Made by a program: the position numbers and the translations under genes. A stretch of 37,006 nt of DNA from DASQQQ01 sp036390995 (lineage in GTDB: Bacteria > Actinomycetota > UBA4738 > HRBIN12): contig DASWAT010000159.1 of assembly GCA_036390995.1 (NCBI GenBank), positions 1-37,006 on the forward strand, written 5' to 3'. The notes beneath the pieces were generated by a model that was given only the letters and a program-made list of their open reading frames with translations, did not search any database and was not told where the DNA came from. Shown here piece after piece: positions 23,327 through 31,222 of this stretch. Position 1 is the first letter of the stretch, and the number at the start of each line of letters is the position of its first letter.

Positions 23327-25267
23327 ATGGGGAACGGGTACGCCCGCCTGACCGAGCCGATGGTCCGCGAGAGCGGTTCCCTGCGCGTCGCCACCTGGGA
23401 CGAGGCCCTGGACCGGGCCGCCGAGGGGCTCCGCGGGGCCGTCGGGCGCAACGGCGGGAACGGCGTGGGCCTGTTCAGCTGCTCGAAGGCCACGAACGAG
23501 ATGAACTTCGTCGCCCAGAAGTTCATGCGGCAGGTCCTCGGCAGCAACAACATCGACAGCTGCAACCGCACCTGACACGCCCCCAGCGTGGTCGGTCTGG
23601 CCACGGTGTTCGGCGCAGGTGGGGGGACCAGCTCGTACGAGGAGATCGAGAATACCGATCTCGTGATCCTGTGGGGGTCGAACGCGCGCGAGACGCATCC
23701 GATCTTCTTCCACCACGTCCTTCGCGGCGTGCGGAACGGCGCGAGGCTCTACGCCGTGGATCCCCGGCGGACGACCTCGGCCGAGTGGGCGGACGTCTGG
23801 CTCGGCATCGACGTCGGCTCGGACATCGCCCTGGCGAACACCATGGCCCGCGAGATCGTCCACGCCGGCCTGCACAACACGACGTTCATCGAGCGGGCGA
23901 CGAGCGGGTTCGAGGGTTACGCCGCCTCGGTGGAGCCCTGGACGCTGCGGGAGGGGGAGCGGGTCACCGGCGTGCCCGCGGAGGTGATCCGCGAGTTCGC
24001 CCACGCATACGCGCGCGCCGACCGGGCCATCCTGTGCTGGACCCTCGGCATCACCGAGCACCACAACGCCACCGACAACGTGCTCGCCCTCATCAACCTG
24101 GGGCTCCTGTGTGGCCACGTGGGCCGGTACGGGAGCGGCCTGAACCCGCTCCGAGGACAGAACAACGTCCAGGGCGGCGGCGACATGGGCGCGATCCCGA
24201 ACAAGCTGCCCGGGTTCCAGGACATCGAGAAGGACCACGACGCCCGACGCCGGTTCGAACAGGCCTGGGAGTGCACGATCCCGCCGAAGTACGGCTGGCA
24301 CGTCTCGGCGATGCTGGACGCGATGGAGCGCGGCGACATCACGGCGCTGTACTGCGTCGGCGAGAACCCGGCGCAGTCCGAGGCCGACTCGCACCGAGCG
24401 CAACGACTCCTCGGCGGCCTGGACTGCCTGATCGTCCAGGACATCATGCTCACGAAGACCGGCGAGATGGCCGACGTCGTCCTCCCGGCCACGGCCGCGT
24501 GGGCCGAGTCCGAGGGCACCGTGACGAACAGCGAGCGCCGGGTCCAGCGGGTGCGCAAAGCTCTCGAGCCGCCGGGGGATTCGAGGGACGATATCTGGAT
24601 CATCGCGCAGCTCGCGAAGCGCCTGGGCCGCGACTGGGGCGAGGTGACGCCGAGGGAAGCCTGGGACGAGCTGCGGACGCTCTCGCCGATGCACCGTGGG
24701 ATGAGCTACGAACGGCTCGAAGCCCTCGGCGGCATCCGGTGGCCCTGCACCGACGAGGACGACCCCGGGGCGACGTTCCTCCACGGCCGGCTGTGGGAGG
24801 AGGATCCGCACGAGCGAGGGCCGGCCGCGCCGTTCAGCGCTGTGGCGTTCGAGCCACCGGTGGACGAGCTCACCGCCGAGTACCCGATCCGACTCACCAC
24901 CGGGCGCCGGCTCGACTCGTACAACACCGGCGTCCAGAGCGGCCAGTACGTCTCGCCGCTCCGACGGCGTCCGGAGTCGCTGCTGCTCTCGCCCGAGGAC
25001 GGATCGCGGCTCGCATTGACCGAGGGCGAGCTGGTGCGGGTGACCTCCCGGCGCGGCTCGGTCGATGCGCCCGTGACGTTCGAGCGGTCGCTGCGGCCGG
25101 GGCTGGCCTTCATGAACCTGCACTTCCAGGACCTGGTCCCCACGAACGTGCTCACGATCGACGCCACCGACCCCAAGTCGGGCACCGCCGAGTTCAAAGC
25201 CACCGCGATCCGCATCGAGAAGATCGAGGCGCGGGACGCCGCCGCGGCAGGAGGCGGGGGCGAGTGA
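23327..25267 (+). CDS. fdhA: Selenocysteine formate dehydrogenase catalytic subunit, Mo/W-bis-MGD part only
   Basis: One 646-residue frame from ATG 23327 to the TGA at 25265, read through an in-frame TGA at 23573-23575 as selenocysteine 83. Flanking residues NNIDSCNRT-U-HAPSVVGL match the active site of FdhH (NNVDCCARV-U-HGPSVAGL), including the essential His after Sec. Downstream are NARETHPIFFHHV, DPRRTTSAEWAD, NPLRGQNNVQGGGDMG, VLPATAAWAESEGTVTNSERRVQ and a C-terminal dinucleotide-binding domain (TTGRRLDSYNTGVQ...). It oxidizes formate to CO2. Sec lies at 83 rather than ~140 because the N-terminal [4Fe-4S] domain is absent; it begins directly at RLTEPMVR. That domain is found on the protein encoded at 27156. 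No Tat signal, so it acts in the cytoplasm. Confidence 0.93.
23573..23605 (+). promoter_or_regulatory. Selenocysteine UGA codon and bacterial SECIS hairpin
   Basis: UGA at 23573-23575 is followed after 11 nt by the stem CGUGGUC (23587-23593), loop GGUCU (23594-23598) and stem GGCCACG (23599-23605). This gives seven pairs, with one U-G wobble at the position of the bulged U in E. coli fdhF. From memory, the E. coli element has the same 11-nt spacing and the same GGUCU loop that SelB recognises. The hairpin is inside the coding frame, as bacterial SECIS elements are. Confidence 0.9.
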
Positions 25268-25277
25268 GAGGGACCGC

Positions 25278-27152
25278 GTGGACCTGCGCCTGATGGAGGC
25301 CGCTCCCACGGCGGACGAGCGACGGGCCGTGGACGAGGTGCTCGGACCGCCCGACTCCGGCTGGCACGGCGGGGACTGGCGGCCCGAGCTGGACGGCCAC
25401 GTGGCGTTCGGCGGGCGGGAGACGAGCGAGCGCCGTCATCTCCTGCTGCCGGCCCTGCACGCCGCGCAGTCGCGATCCGGATGGATCAGCCAGGGCGCCA
25501 TGAACTACGTGTGCCAACGGCTCTCGGTGCCTCCGGCCGAGGCGTATGGCGTGGCGACGTTCTACGCGATGTTCAGCACCGAGCCGAGAGCTCCTCGGGT
25601 GGCCCACGTCTGCGACGACATCGCCTGCCGAACGAACGGCGCCCTCGAGCTGTGCGCACAGCTCGAGCGGTCGATCGGCCCGGCGGGGACGCCTTCGGCC
25701 GAGGGCACGTTCACCTGGATGCGGAGCCCATGCCTGGGCCTGTGCGATCGCGCCCCGGCGGTGCTGTTCCAGGCGGCGGGAGAGGAGCCGTACGACTGGG
25801 CGCTCGCTCCGACCGGCGCCGAGCAGGTACGCGACGCGCTGGGCGGCGAGCCGTGGAGCCGCAACGGGCATGCTCTGTCCGGCGTCGCGCATCGGGATGG
25901 CCTGCGGCTGCTCCGCCGTATCGGTGTGGTGGATCCGATAAGCCTGGACGACTACCGGGCGCACGGCGGCTACGAGGCCCTCCGCCGGGCGTTCGACCTC
26001 GGGCCGAGCGGCGTGATCCGCGAGGTGAAGGACTCGAAGCTGCTCGGTCGGGGGGGCGCAGCGTTCCCCACCGGCGTGAAGTGGGAGGCCGTGGCGACCC
26101 AACCGGTCCGGCCGCACTTCTTCGTCTGCAACGCCGACGAGTCCGAGCCGGGGACGTTCAAGGACCGGATCGTCATGGAGGAGGACCCTTTCTCGGTGAT
26201 CGAGGCCCTCACGATCGCCGGCTACGCCACCGGCTCCGAGAAGGGATTCGTCTACATCCGGGGCGAGTATCCTCTCGCCCTTCGGCGGCTCCAGCATGCG
26301 ATCGATCAGGCTCGCGTCCGCGGGTTCCTCGGCGAGGACGTGATGGGGGAGGGGTTCACGTTCGACGTGGAGATCCGCCGGGGCGCCGGCGCCTACATCG
26401 CCGGCGAGGAGACCGCGCTGTTCAACTCGATCGAGGGCAGGCGGGCCGAGCCACGCAACAAGCCGCCGTTCCCGGTGACCCACGGCCTGTTCGGCAAGCC
26501 CACCGGTATCAACAACGTCGAGACGCTCATCAACGTCCTGGAGATCATCCGGATCGGCGGCCCGGCCTTCGCCGAGATCGGCACGGCGGATTCCACCGGT
26601 ACCCGGCTCTTCTGCCTCTCCGGGTCCGTGCAGCGGCCCGGCCTCTACGAGGTGCCGTTCGGCACCACGCTCCGGCAACTCCTCGACATGGCCGGCGGCG
26701 TGCCCGAGGGACGCGAGCTGAAGGCGATCCTCCTGGGCGGCGCGGCCGGCGCGTTCGTGACGCCGGACGAGCTCGACATGCCGCTCTCGTTCGAGGGCGC
26801 CCGGCGTCTGGGCGTGACGCTCGGCTCCGGGGTCGTCATGGTCTTCGACGACACCGTGAACCTGGCCGACGTGGTCCTGCGGATCGCGTCGTTCTTCCGC
26901 GACGAGTCGTGCGGCCAGTGCGTGCCGTGCCGGGTGGGCACGGCGCGGCAGGAGGAGGTCCTGCGGCGGCTGGGATCGGGCCGCGAGCTCGGCTCGCGCG
27001 AGCAGGAGCTGGCGCTGATCGACGACATCGCGCAGGTGATGCGGGACGCATCGATCTGCGGCCTGGGGCAGACGGCGGCGAACGCGGTGCAGTCGGCCGT
27101 GCAGCGGCTGCGGATCTTCGACGGCGCGAGCGGGAACGGGAACGGAGCGTAG
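25278..27152 (+). CDS. fdhB: NAD+-reducing formate dehydrogenase beta subunit (NuoE-NuoF fusion)
   Basis: 624 residues, GTG start 10 bp after the catalytic gene. Residues ~50-165 are NuoE-like, with [2Fe-2S] ligands C112, C117, C152 and C156 (VCDDIAC, SPCLGLC). Residues ~205-610 are NuoF-like: FMN/NADH site LLGRGGAAFPTGVKW (~255-269), NADESEPGTFKDR, EYPLALRRLQHAI, GAGAYIAGEETAL, then the [4Fe-4S] site SCGQCVPCR (C545, C548, C551) with C594. It passes electrons from the catalytic subunit to NAD+. NuoE-NuoF fusions are known in soluble formate dehydrogenases such as FDH1 of Methylorubrum. Third gene of the cluster; the next start is 4 bp away. Confidence 0.94.
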   Translation: MDLRLMEAAPTADERRAVDEVLGPPDSGWHGGDWRPELDGHVAFGGRETSERRHLLLPALHAAQSRSGWISQGAMNYVCQRLSVPPAEAYGVATFYAMFSTEPRAPRVAHVCDDIACRTNGALELCAQLERSIGPAGTPSAEGTFTWMRSPCLGLCDRAPAVLFQAAGEEPYDWALAPTGAEQVRDALGGEPWSRNGHALSGVAHRDGLRLLRRIGVVDPISLDDYRAHGGYEALRRAFDLGPSGVIREVKDSKLLGRGGAAFPTGVKWEAVATQPVRPHFFVCNADESEPGTFKDRIVMEEDPFSVIEALTIAGYATGSEKGFVYIRGEYPLALRRLQHAIDQARVRGFLGEDVMGEGFTFDVEIRRGAGAYIAGEETALFNSIEGRRAEPRNKPPFPVTHGLFGKPTGINNVETLINVLEIIRIGGPAFAEIGTADSTGTRLFCLSGSVQRPGLYEVPFGTTLRQLLDMAGGVPEGRELKAILLGGAAGAFVTPDELDMPLSFEGARRLGVTLGSGVVMVFDDTVNLADVVLRIASFFRDESCGQCVPCRVGTARQEEVLRRLGSGRELGSREQELALIDDIAQVMRDASICGLGQTAANAVQSAVQRLRIFDGASGNGNGA

Positions 27153-27155
27153 GGC

Positions 27156-28139
27156 GTGGCCCAGGTGATGATGGCGCCGCCGAAGCGGTTGATCGACGTC
27201 GAGATCGACGGCGAGCCGGTGCGCGTGCCGGAGGGATCCACGTTGCTCGAGGCGTGCCGGAGCCGCGGGATCGACACCCCCACGCTGTGCTACCTGGAGA
27301 ACCTGACGCCCGTGAACGTCTGTCGCGCCTGCGTGGTGGAGGTCGACGGATCGCGCACGCTCGTCCCGGCCTGCTCGCGGAAGGCCGAGCCCGGGATGAA
27401 GGTGCACACGAGCTCGGAGCGGGTGCAGCACTCGCGCAGGTTGGTGTTGGAGTTCCTGGCCTCTTCGGTGGACCTGTCCCTCGCCGGCCCGGACGTCCGC
27501 CGGTGGATCGAGGCCTATGGGGCGGCGCCGGAGCGGTACGGAGCGCCCGGCGAAGCCGCCGAGGTTGGGGAACGCGATGCCCGCCACGCCGGCCACCACC
27601 AGCCCCCTTCGGGGACGGCGGCCGAGACCGTGGCGCAGCCGGTGAAGGTGGACAACGAGCTGTACGTGCGCGACTACTCGCGCTGCATCCTCTGCTACAA
27701 GTGCGTGGAGGCCTGCGGCGTCGACGCGCAGAACACGTTCGCGATCGGAGTGGCCGGGCGCGGGTTCGACGCTCGCATCTCCACCGAGTTCGACGTCCCG
27801 TTGCCCGAGTCGGCGTGCGTCTACTGTGGGAACTGCGTCGGGGTCTGTCCGACCGGCGCGCTGATGTTCAAGTCCGAGCACGACATGCGGCAGGCCGGCA
27901 CGTGGGACGAGTCGCAGCAGGACGTCGTCACCACCATCTGCCCGTACTGCGGCGTGGGCTGCAACATGGAGCTCCACGTGCAAGACAACGAGATCGTGAA
28001 GGTGACCTCGCCGCTCGACCACTCGATCACCGATGGCCACCTGTGCATCAAGGGGCGGTTCGGGTTCGCGTTCGTCCAGAACCGCGGGAGCGGCTCACCC
28101 GGCGATGGCGCCCCTGGGACGGGCAACTCGGAGAGCTAG
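27156..28139 (+). CDS. FDH iron-sulfur subunit carrying the detached [4Fe-4S] domain of the alpha subunit
   Basis: 327 residues, GTG start 4 bp after fdhB. Domains in order: plant-type [2Fe-2S] ferredoxin (C45, C56, C59, C73); a low-complexity linker (~125-160); a double [4Fe-4S] domain (C177, 180, 183, 187 and C221, 224, 227, 231); then at 262-310 a molybdopterin-oxidoreductase [4Fe-4S] domain with C262, C265, C269, C297 and the electron-transfer Lys299 in LCIKGRFGFAFVQN. It ends in a Gly/Ser/Pro tail. This layout is the N-terminal third of an FdsA/NuoG-like alpha subunit, cut just where the catalytic domain should begin. The NuoG-type His-Cys cluster motif (HxxxCxxC) is absent. It must dock on the catalytic subunit to place its cluster beside the cofactor. 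Confidence 0.92.
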   Translation: MAQVMMAPPKRLIDVEIDGEPVRVPEGSTLLEACRSRGIDTPTLCYLENLTPVNVCRACVVEVDGSRTLVPACSRKAEPGMKVHTSSERVQHSRRLVLEFLASSVDLSLAGPDVRRWIEAYGAAPERYGAPGEAAEVGERDARHAGHHQPPSGTAAETVAQPVKVDNELYVRDYSRCILCYKCVEACGVDAQNTFAIGVAGRGFDARISTEFDVPLPESACVYCGNCVGVCPTGALMFKSEHDMRQAGTWDESQQDVVTTICPYCGVGCNMELHVQDNEIVKVTSPLDHSITDGHLCIKGRFGFAFVQNRGSGSPGDGAPGTGNSES

Positions 28140-28743
28140 TCTGGTCCAGACTACCGATGTCACCGGGATCGTCCTCGCCGGTGGTCGATCCCGCCGGTTC
28201 GGTCGGGACAAGCTGCGCGAGGCCTACCGGGGGACGTCGATCCTGTCCCACACCGTCCTTCGGATGGGGGAGGTCTGCGGCGACATCGTGGTGGTCCTCG
28301 CGCCGAAGGCCGCCGAGCCCGAGCTGCCGCCGGACCCCCGTGTCCGGTTCGCCCGCGATACGGTGGAGGGCCAGGGCCCGCTCGCCGGTGTGGACGCGGG
28401 GCTGCTCGCCTGCTCGACAGAGGTAGCGCTGGTGGCGGGTGGCGACATGCCCGAGCTCTCCCCGCTGGTGCTCGCGCAGATGTTGGAGGTGATCGCCGAT
28501 GGCGCCGTCGACGCGGTGGCCCTCCGAGACGGCGATCGCCTGCGTCCGCTCCCGTGCGTCCTGCGCGTCGACCGGGCAGAGCAGATCGCGCGCGCGCTCC
28601 TCGGGGACGGCGAGCGCCGCCTCCGGGCGCTCCTGGAGGCGCTGCGCACGACCGGGATCGACGATCGGACGTGGTGCGCCGTGGACCCGGCGCGGCGAAC
28701 GCTGTTCGACGTCGACGAGCCCGGCGATCTGGAGGACCGCTGA
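28105..28743 (+). CDS. mobA: Molybdenum cofactor guanylyltransferase
   Basis: The MobA nucleotidyltransferase core starts TGIVLAGGRSRRFGRDKL, followed by GQGPLAGVDAGL, VALVAGGDMPEL for the metal-binding Asp, and a C-terminal LFDVDEPGDLEDR. It attaches GMP to molybdopterin to build the MGD (and bis-MGD) cofactor needed by the upstream formate dehydrogenase. The start is uncertain. ATG 28105 (212 residues) overlaps the previous gene by 35 bp with a poor ribosome site. A CTG at 28141 has GGAGAG 5 nt upstream and gives the more usual short N-terminus (about 200 residues). It is the last gene of the formate dehydrogenase cluster. Confidence 0.9.
   Translation: MAPLGRATRRASLVQTTDVTGIVLAGGRSRRFGRDKLREAYRGTSILSHTVLRMGEVCGDIVVVLAPKAAEPELPPDPRVRFARDTVEGQGPLAGVDAGLLACSTEVALVAGGDMPELSPLVLAQMLEVIADGAVDAVALRDGDRLRPLPCVLRVDRAEQIARALLGDGERRLRALLEALRTTGIDDRTWCAVDPARRTLFDVDEPGDLEDR
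28137..28153. promoter_or_regulatory. 17-bp palindrome at the fdh/mobA junction
   Basis: TAGTCTGG-T-CCAGACTA is a perfect 8-bp inverted repeat around one base. It begins on the stop codon (TAG 28137-28139) of the iron-sulfur subunit and spans the possible CTG start of mobA. It could be an operator or a small hairpin affecting mobA translation. A related sequence lies at 36556-36579. Confidence 0.5.
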
Positions 28744-28778
28744 GGCCGGCGGAGTGGTCTGGGAGTCCACCGGTCCGG

Positions 28779-28813
28779 TACATTCCGGGGTGAAGAGCGG
28801 GGGTCCGCCCCGC
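28779..28813 (+). promoter_or_regulatory. -10 (TACATT) and GC hairpin in the leader of the cDPGS-like gene
   Basis: TACATT (28779-28784) predicts a start near 28791 and a ~55-nt leader. The leader begins with the hairpin GCGGGG (28797-28802), loop GTCCG, CCCCGC (28808-28813). GGAAAGGA shortly before ATG 28847 is the ribosome site. Confidence 0.4.
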
Positions 28814-28846
28814 GCATCAGACCCCTAGTCCCGGAAAGGACCCGGC

Positions 28847-30157
28847 ATGCCGCGTCGTGTTCTCATCATGGGCGCCGCGGGGCGCGACTTCCACAACTTC
28901 AACGTCGTCTACCGGAACGACCCGCAATGCGATGTGGTGGCGTTCACGGCCACGCAGATCCCGTACATCAGCGATCGCCGCTATCCGCCCGAGCTCGCGG
29001 GCTCCCGCTACCCGAACGGCATCGCCATCCACGACGAGAGCGAGCTCACGACGCTGATCGAGGACCTCGAGGTGCAGGACGTGGTGTTCGCGTACTCCGA
29101 CGTCTCGCACGGATACGTGATGCACAAGGCCAGCGAGGTGCTCGCCGCCGGCGCAACCTTCATCCTGCTCGGCCCCGAGGAGACCATGCTCTCCGCCGAT
29201 GTTCCCGTGGTCGCCGTGTGCGCCGTGCGGACCGGGTCCGGCAAGAGTCAGACGACCCGCGCCGTGGCGAAGGTGCTCCGCGGCGCCGGGAAGCGCGTCG
29301 TCGCCGTCCGCCACCCGATGCCGTACGGGGACCTGAACGCGCAGCGGGTGCAACGTTTCGCCGCGCTGGCGGACCTCGACAGCGCGAACGTGACCATCGA
29401 GGAGCGCGAGGAGTACGAGCCCCATATCAACGCCGGGACCGTCGTCTACGCGGGCGTCGACTACGGGGACATCCTCCAGCAGGCCCAGGCGGAGTGCGAC
29501 GTCCTGCTGTGGGACGGCGGCAACAACGACCTGCCGTTCTACCGGCCGACGATCCACATCGTCGTGGCCGACCCCCTGCGGGCCGGACACGAGACCACGT
29601 ATCACCCCGGGGAGGCGAACCTTCGCATGGCCGACGTGATCGTGATCAACAAGATGGACTCGGCCTCGGCCGAGCAGGTCGGGGAGCTCGAGCAGACGAT
29701 CGCGAGGGTGAATCCCCGGGCGACGGTGGTCAGGGCGAACAGCGCCGTGACCGTCGAGGGCGGTGCCGAGATCGCCGGGAAGCGCGTCCTGGTGGTCGAG
29801 GACGGGCCCACGCTTACGCACGGCGAGATGAAGTTCGGGGCGGGCGTGGTGGCCGCCCGCCGCGCGGGCGCGGCCGAGATCGTGGATCCGCGCCCGTACG
29901 CCGTCGGAACGCTCCAGGACACGTACCGCAAGTACGACGTCGGTCCGGTTCTGCCGGCGATGGGGTACTCCGACCAGCAGCTGCGGGAGATGGAGAAGAC
30001 GATCGACGCTGCCGACGTCGATCTCGTTGTCATCGCCTCTCCGATCGACCTCCGCCACGTGATCCACGTGTCGAAGCCGGCGGTGCGCGTGCGCTACGAG
30101 CTCGAGGAGCTGGAGGGTTCGCCGACGATCGCCGACGTGCTCGCGCCGGTCCTGTAA
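28847..30157 (+). CDS. Cyclic 2,3-diphosphoglycerate synthetase-like P-loop protein
   Basis: 436 residues. N-terminal Rossmann-like part RVLIMGAAGRDFHNFNVVYRN (~4-24), then a P-loop RTGSGKSQTTR (~128-138), a Walker-B-like LLWDGGNNDLPFY, and VIVINKMDSAS, resembling a GTPase NKxD motif. The arrangement matches the archaeal cDPGS family and its bacterial relatives annotated as predicted GTPases. In hyperthermophilic methanogens the enzyme makes the thermoprotectant cyclic 2,3-diphosphoglycerate. Whether bacterial members do so is not established, so the name is a family label. No export or membrane signal. It is monocistronic and unrelated to neighbours, though its presumed substrate derives from lower glycolysis. 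Confidence 0.85.
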   Translation: MPRRVLIMGAAGRDFHNFNVVYRNDPQCDVVAFTATQIPYISDRRYPPELAGSRYPNGIAIHDESELTTLIEDLEVQDVVFAYSDVSHGYVMHKASEVLAAGATFILLGPEETMLSADVPVVAVCAVRTGSGKSQTTRAVAKVLRGAGKRVVAVRHPMPYGDLNAQRVQRFAALADLDSANVTIEEREEYEPHINAGTVVYAGVDYGDILQQAQAECDVLLWDGGNNDLPFYRPTIHIVVADPLRAGHETTYHPGEANLRMADVIVINKMDSASAEQVGELEQTIARVNPRATVVRANSAVTVEGGAEIAGKRVLVVEDGPTLTHGEMKFGAGVVAARRAGAAEIVDPRPYAVGTLQDTYRKYDVGPVLPAMGYSDQQLREMEKTIDAADVDLVVIASPIDLRHVIHVSKPAVRVRYELEELEGSPTIADVLAPVL

Positions 30158-30199
30158 CGCTTCCCGGTCCCCCCGTGACACGGGATGGTCTTCGCCGCA

Positions 30200-30205
30200 T
30201 ACGCT
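30200..30205 (+). promoter_or_regulatory. Candidate -10 (TACGCT), leaderless EEP gene
   Basis: TACGCT ends 7 nt before GTG 30213, putting the expected start on the initiation codon. GTGACA at 30175-30180 is a possible -35 with a 19-nt spacer. No Shine-Dalgarno sequence is present. Confidence 0.45.
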
Positions 30206-30212
30206 ACACGTC

Positions 30213-30947
30213 GTGCAGCTCCGGGTGCTCGTCTACAACGTCCGTGGGTTCCGCGACGGCTTGGACCGCGTGCTTGGCGTGGTGGAGCCGGAGGAGCCCG
30301 ACGTCGTCCTGCTGAGCGAGACCGGCGCACGCCGGACCCTCGGCCGGTTCGCGGAGGCGCTCGGCATGGCGGCCGCGGGCGACCCCTTGTCGCCGTTCCG
30401 CCGGCGCGTGAAGAACGCCGTGCTGATCCGGCCGCCCTGGCGGGTGATCTCGCATCGCCTCCATCGGTTCCCCCGGTCCGAGCGGTTCTACCCGCGAGGG
30501 GCGCTGATCGCGCAGCTCGGTCGCACCGGCGAGCGCATCTGGGCGACGTCGGTGCACCTTGGGCTGCATCCGAGGGAGCGCCGCCGCCACGCCGAGGAGC
30601 TGGCCGACGTCGTGCGAGGGCTTCCCGGACCCGTGGTCATCGGCGGTGACCTCAACGAGACCCCGGAGGGCCGTGCCGTCCGGCACCTGGCGGCACGGTT
30701 CTGGGATGTCTGGGCGACCGCGTCCGGGCCCGAGGGGGAGGCCGCCGGCCACACGTTCCCGGCCGCCGATCCGTCCGCGCGGATCGACTACCTCTTCGTC
30801 TCCGACGGCTTCCAGGTGGAGCGAGCGTTCGTGCCGCACGCGGCACCGGTCCGCGCGGCCTCCGATCACCGGCCGCTGGTGGCCGAGCTCAGACTCGGCG
30901 TCGGCGAACCCCCGAGCCTCTCTGGGCGAAACGCCTGGCCCCTCTGA
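30213..30947 (+). CDS. Endonuclease/exonuclease/phosphatase (EEP) family protein
   Basis: 244 residues. EEP/DNase I-like motifs in order: LVYNVRGF (Asn), VVLLSETGA (metal-binding Glu), TSVHLGLHP, VIGGDLNETPEG (Asp/Asn), RIDYLFVS and ASDHRPLVAEL (catalytic Asp-His). All expected active-site residues are present, so a metal-dependent phosphodiesterase or nuclease is likely. The substrate could be DNA, a phospholipid head group or a small phosphate ester. There is no signal peptide. GTG start, apparently leaderless. Confidence 0.88.
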   Translation: MQLRVLVYNVRGFRDGLDRVLGVVEPEEPDVVLLSETGARRTLGRFAEALGMAAAGDPLSPFRRRVKNAVLIRPPWRVISHRLHRFPRSERFYPRGALIAQLGRTGERIWATSVHLGLHPRERRRHAEELADVVRGLPGPVVIGGDLNETPEGRAVRHLAARFWDVWATASGPEGEAAGHTFPAADPSARIDYLFVSDGFQVERAFVPHAAPVRAASDHRPLVAELRLGVGEPPSLSGRNAWPL

Positions 30948-31005
30948 CTGAGGTCCTCAGCCCCTAGTCCGCCTCGCAGGTCCGCGTATCGTGGACCGCG
31001 GGTGA

Positions 31006-31194
31006 GTGAACGTGTGGTTGGCGTTGCTGATCGTGGCGATCGCGGTGGCGTTGCTGATCGTGGCGACCGTCGTGACCGCGTGGCGGCTCCGCCGTCGCCC
31101 GCCGAGCCGGGGGGTCCCTCCCGCCCCCGGTGACTGGGAGCACTCCGTCGGGGATCACGGGAGCGCCGGGGTCTTCCGGGAACACCTGGAGTGA
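31006..31194 (+). CDS. 62-residue single-span membrane protein
   Basis: One transmembrane helix (~4-25, LALLIVAIAVALLIVATVV) followed by a positive WRLRRRPPSR stop-transfer and a soluble tail ending VFREHLE. The positive side implies the tail is cytoplasmic. Starts GTG 31006, or GTG 31012, which removes two residues. TATCGT (30986-30991) is a possible -10. The helix contains a 9-residue internal repeat. No family is recognised. Third-codon G/C and a proper hydrophobic/basic layout support a real gene. Confidence 0.62.
   Translation: MNVWLALLIVAIAVALLIVATVVTAWRLRRRPPSRGVPPAPGDWEHSVGDHGSAGVFREHLE
31019..31066 (+). repeat. Two direct copies of a 21-nt sequence within the membrane helix
   Basis: TGGCGTTGCTGATCGTGGCGA, 21 nt from 31019 to 31039, recurs exactly at 31046-31066. 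The period is 27 nt, so the reading frame is kept and ALLIVA is repeated nine residues apart in the helix. This looks like a recent in-frame duplication. Confidence 0.85.
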
Positions 31195-31222
31195 GGCGAC
31201 GGCTTCGGGCGCGTGAGGCCGG

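Noticed and set aside
23327..25267. Reading the catalytic formate dehydrogenase gene as a pseudogene or two fragments because of the TGA at 23573
   Set aside because: The frame continues unchanged on both sides, the TGA falls exactly on the known Sec position, the next residue is the essential His, and a SECIS hairpin follows.
25481..28426. 981-residue plus-strand frame across the formate dehydrogenase genes
   Set aside because: It is the +1-shifted shadow of fdhB, the iron-sulfur subunit and mobA, all of which have intact cofactor motifs in their own frames.
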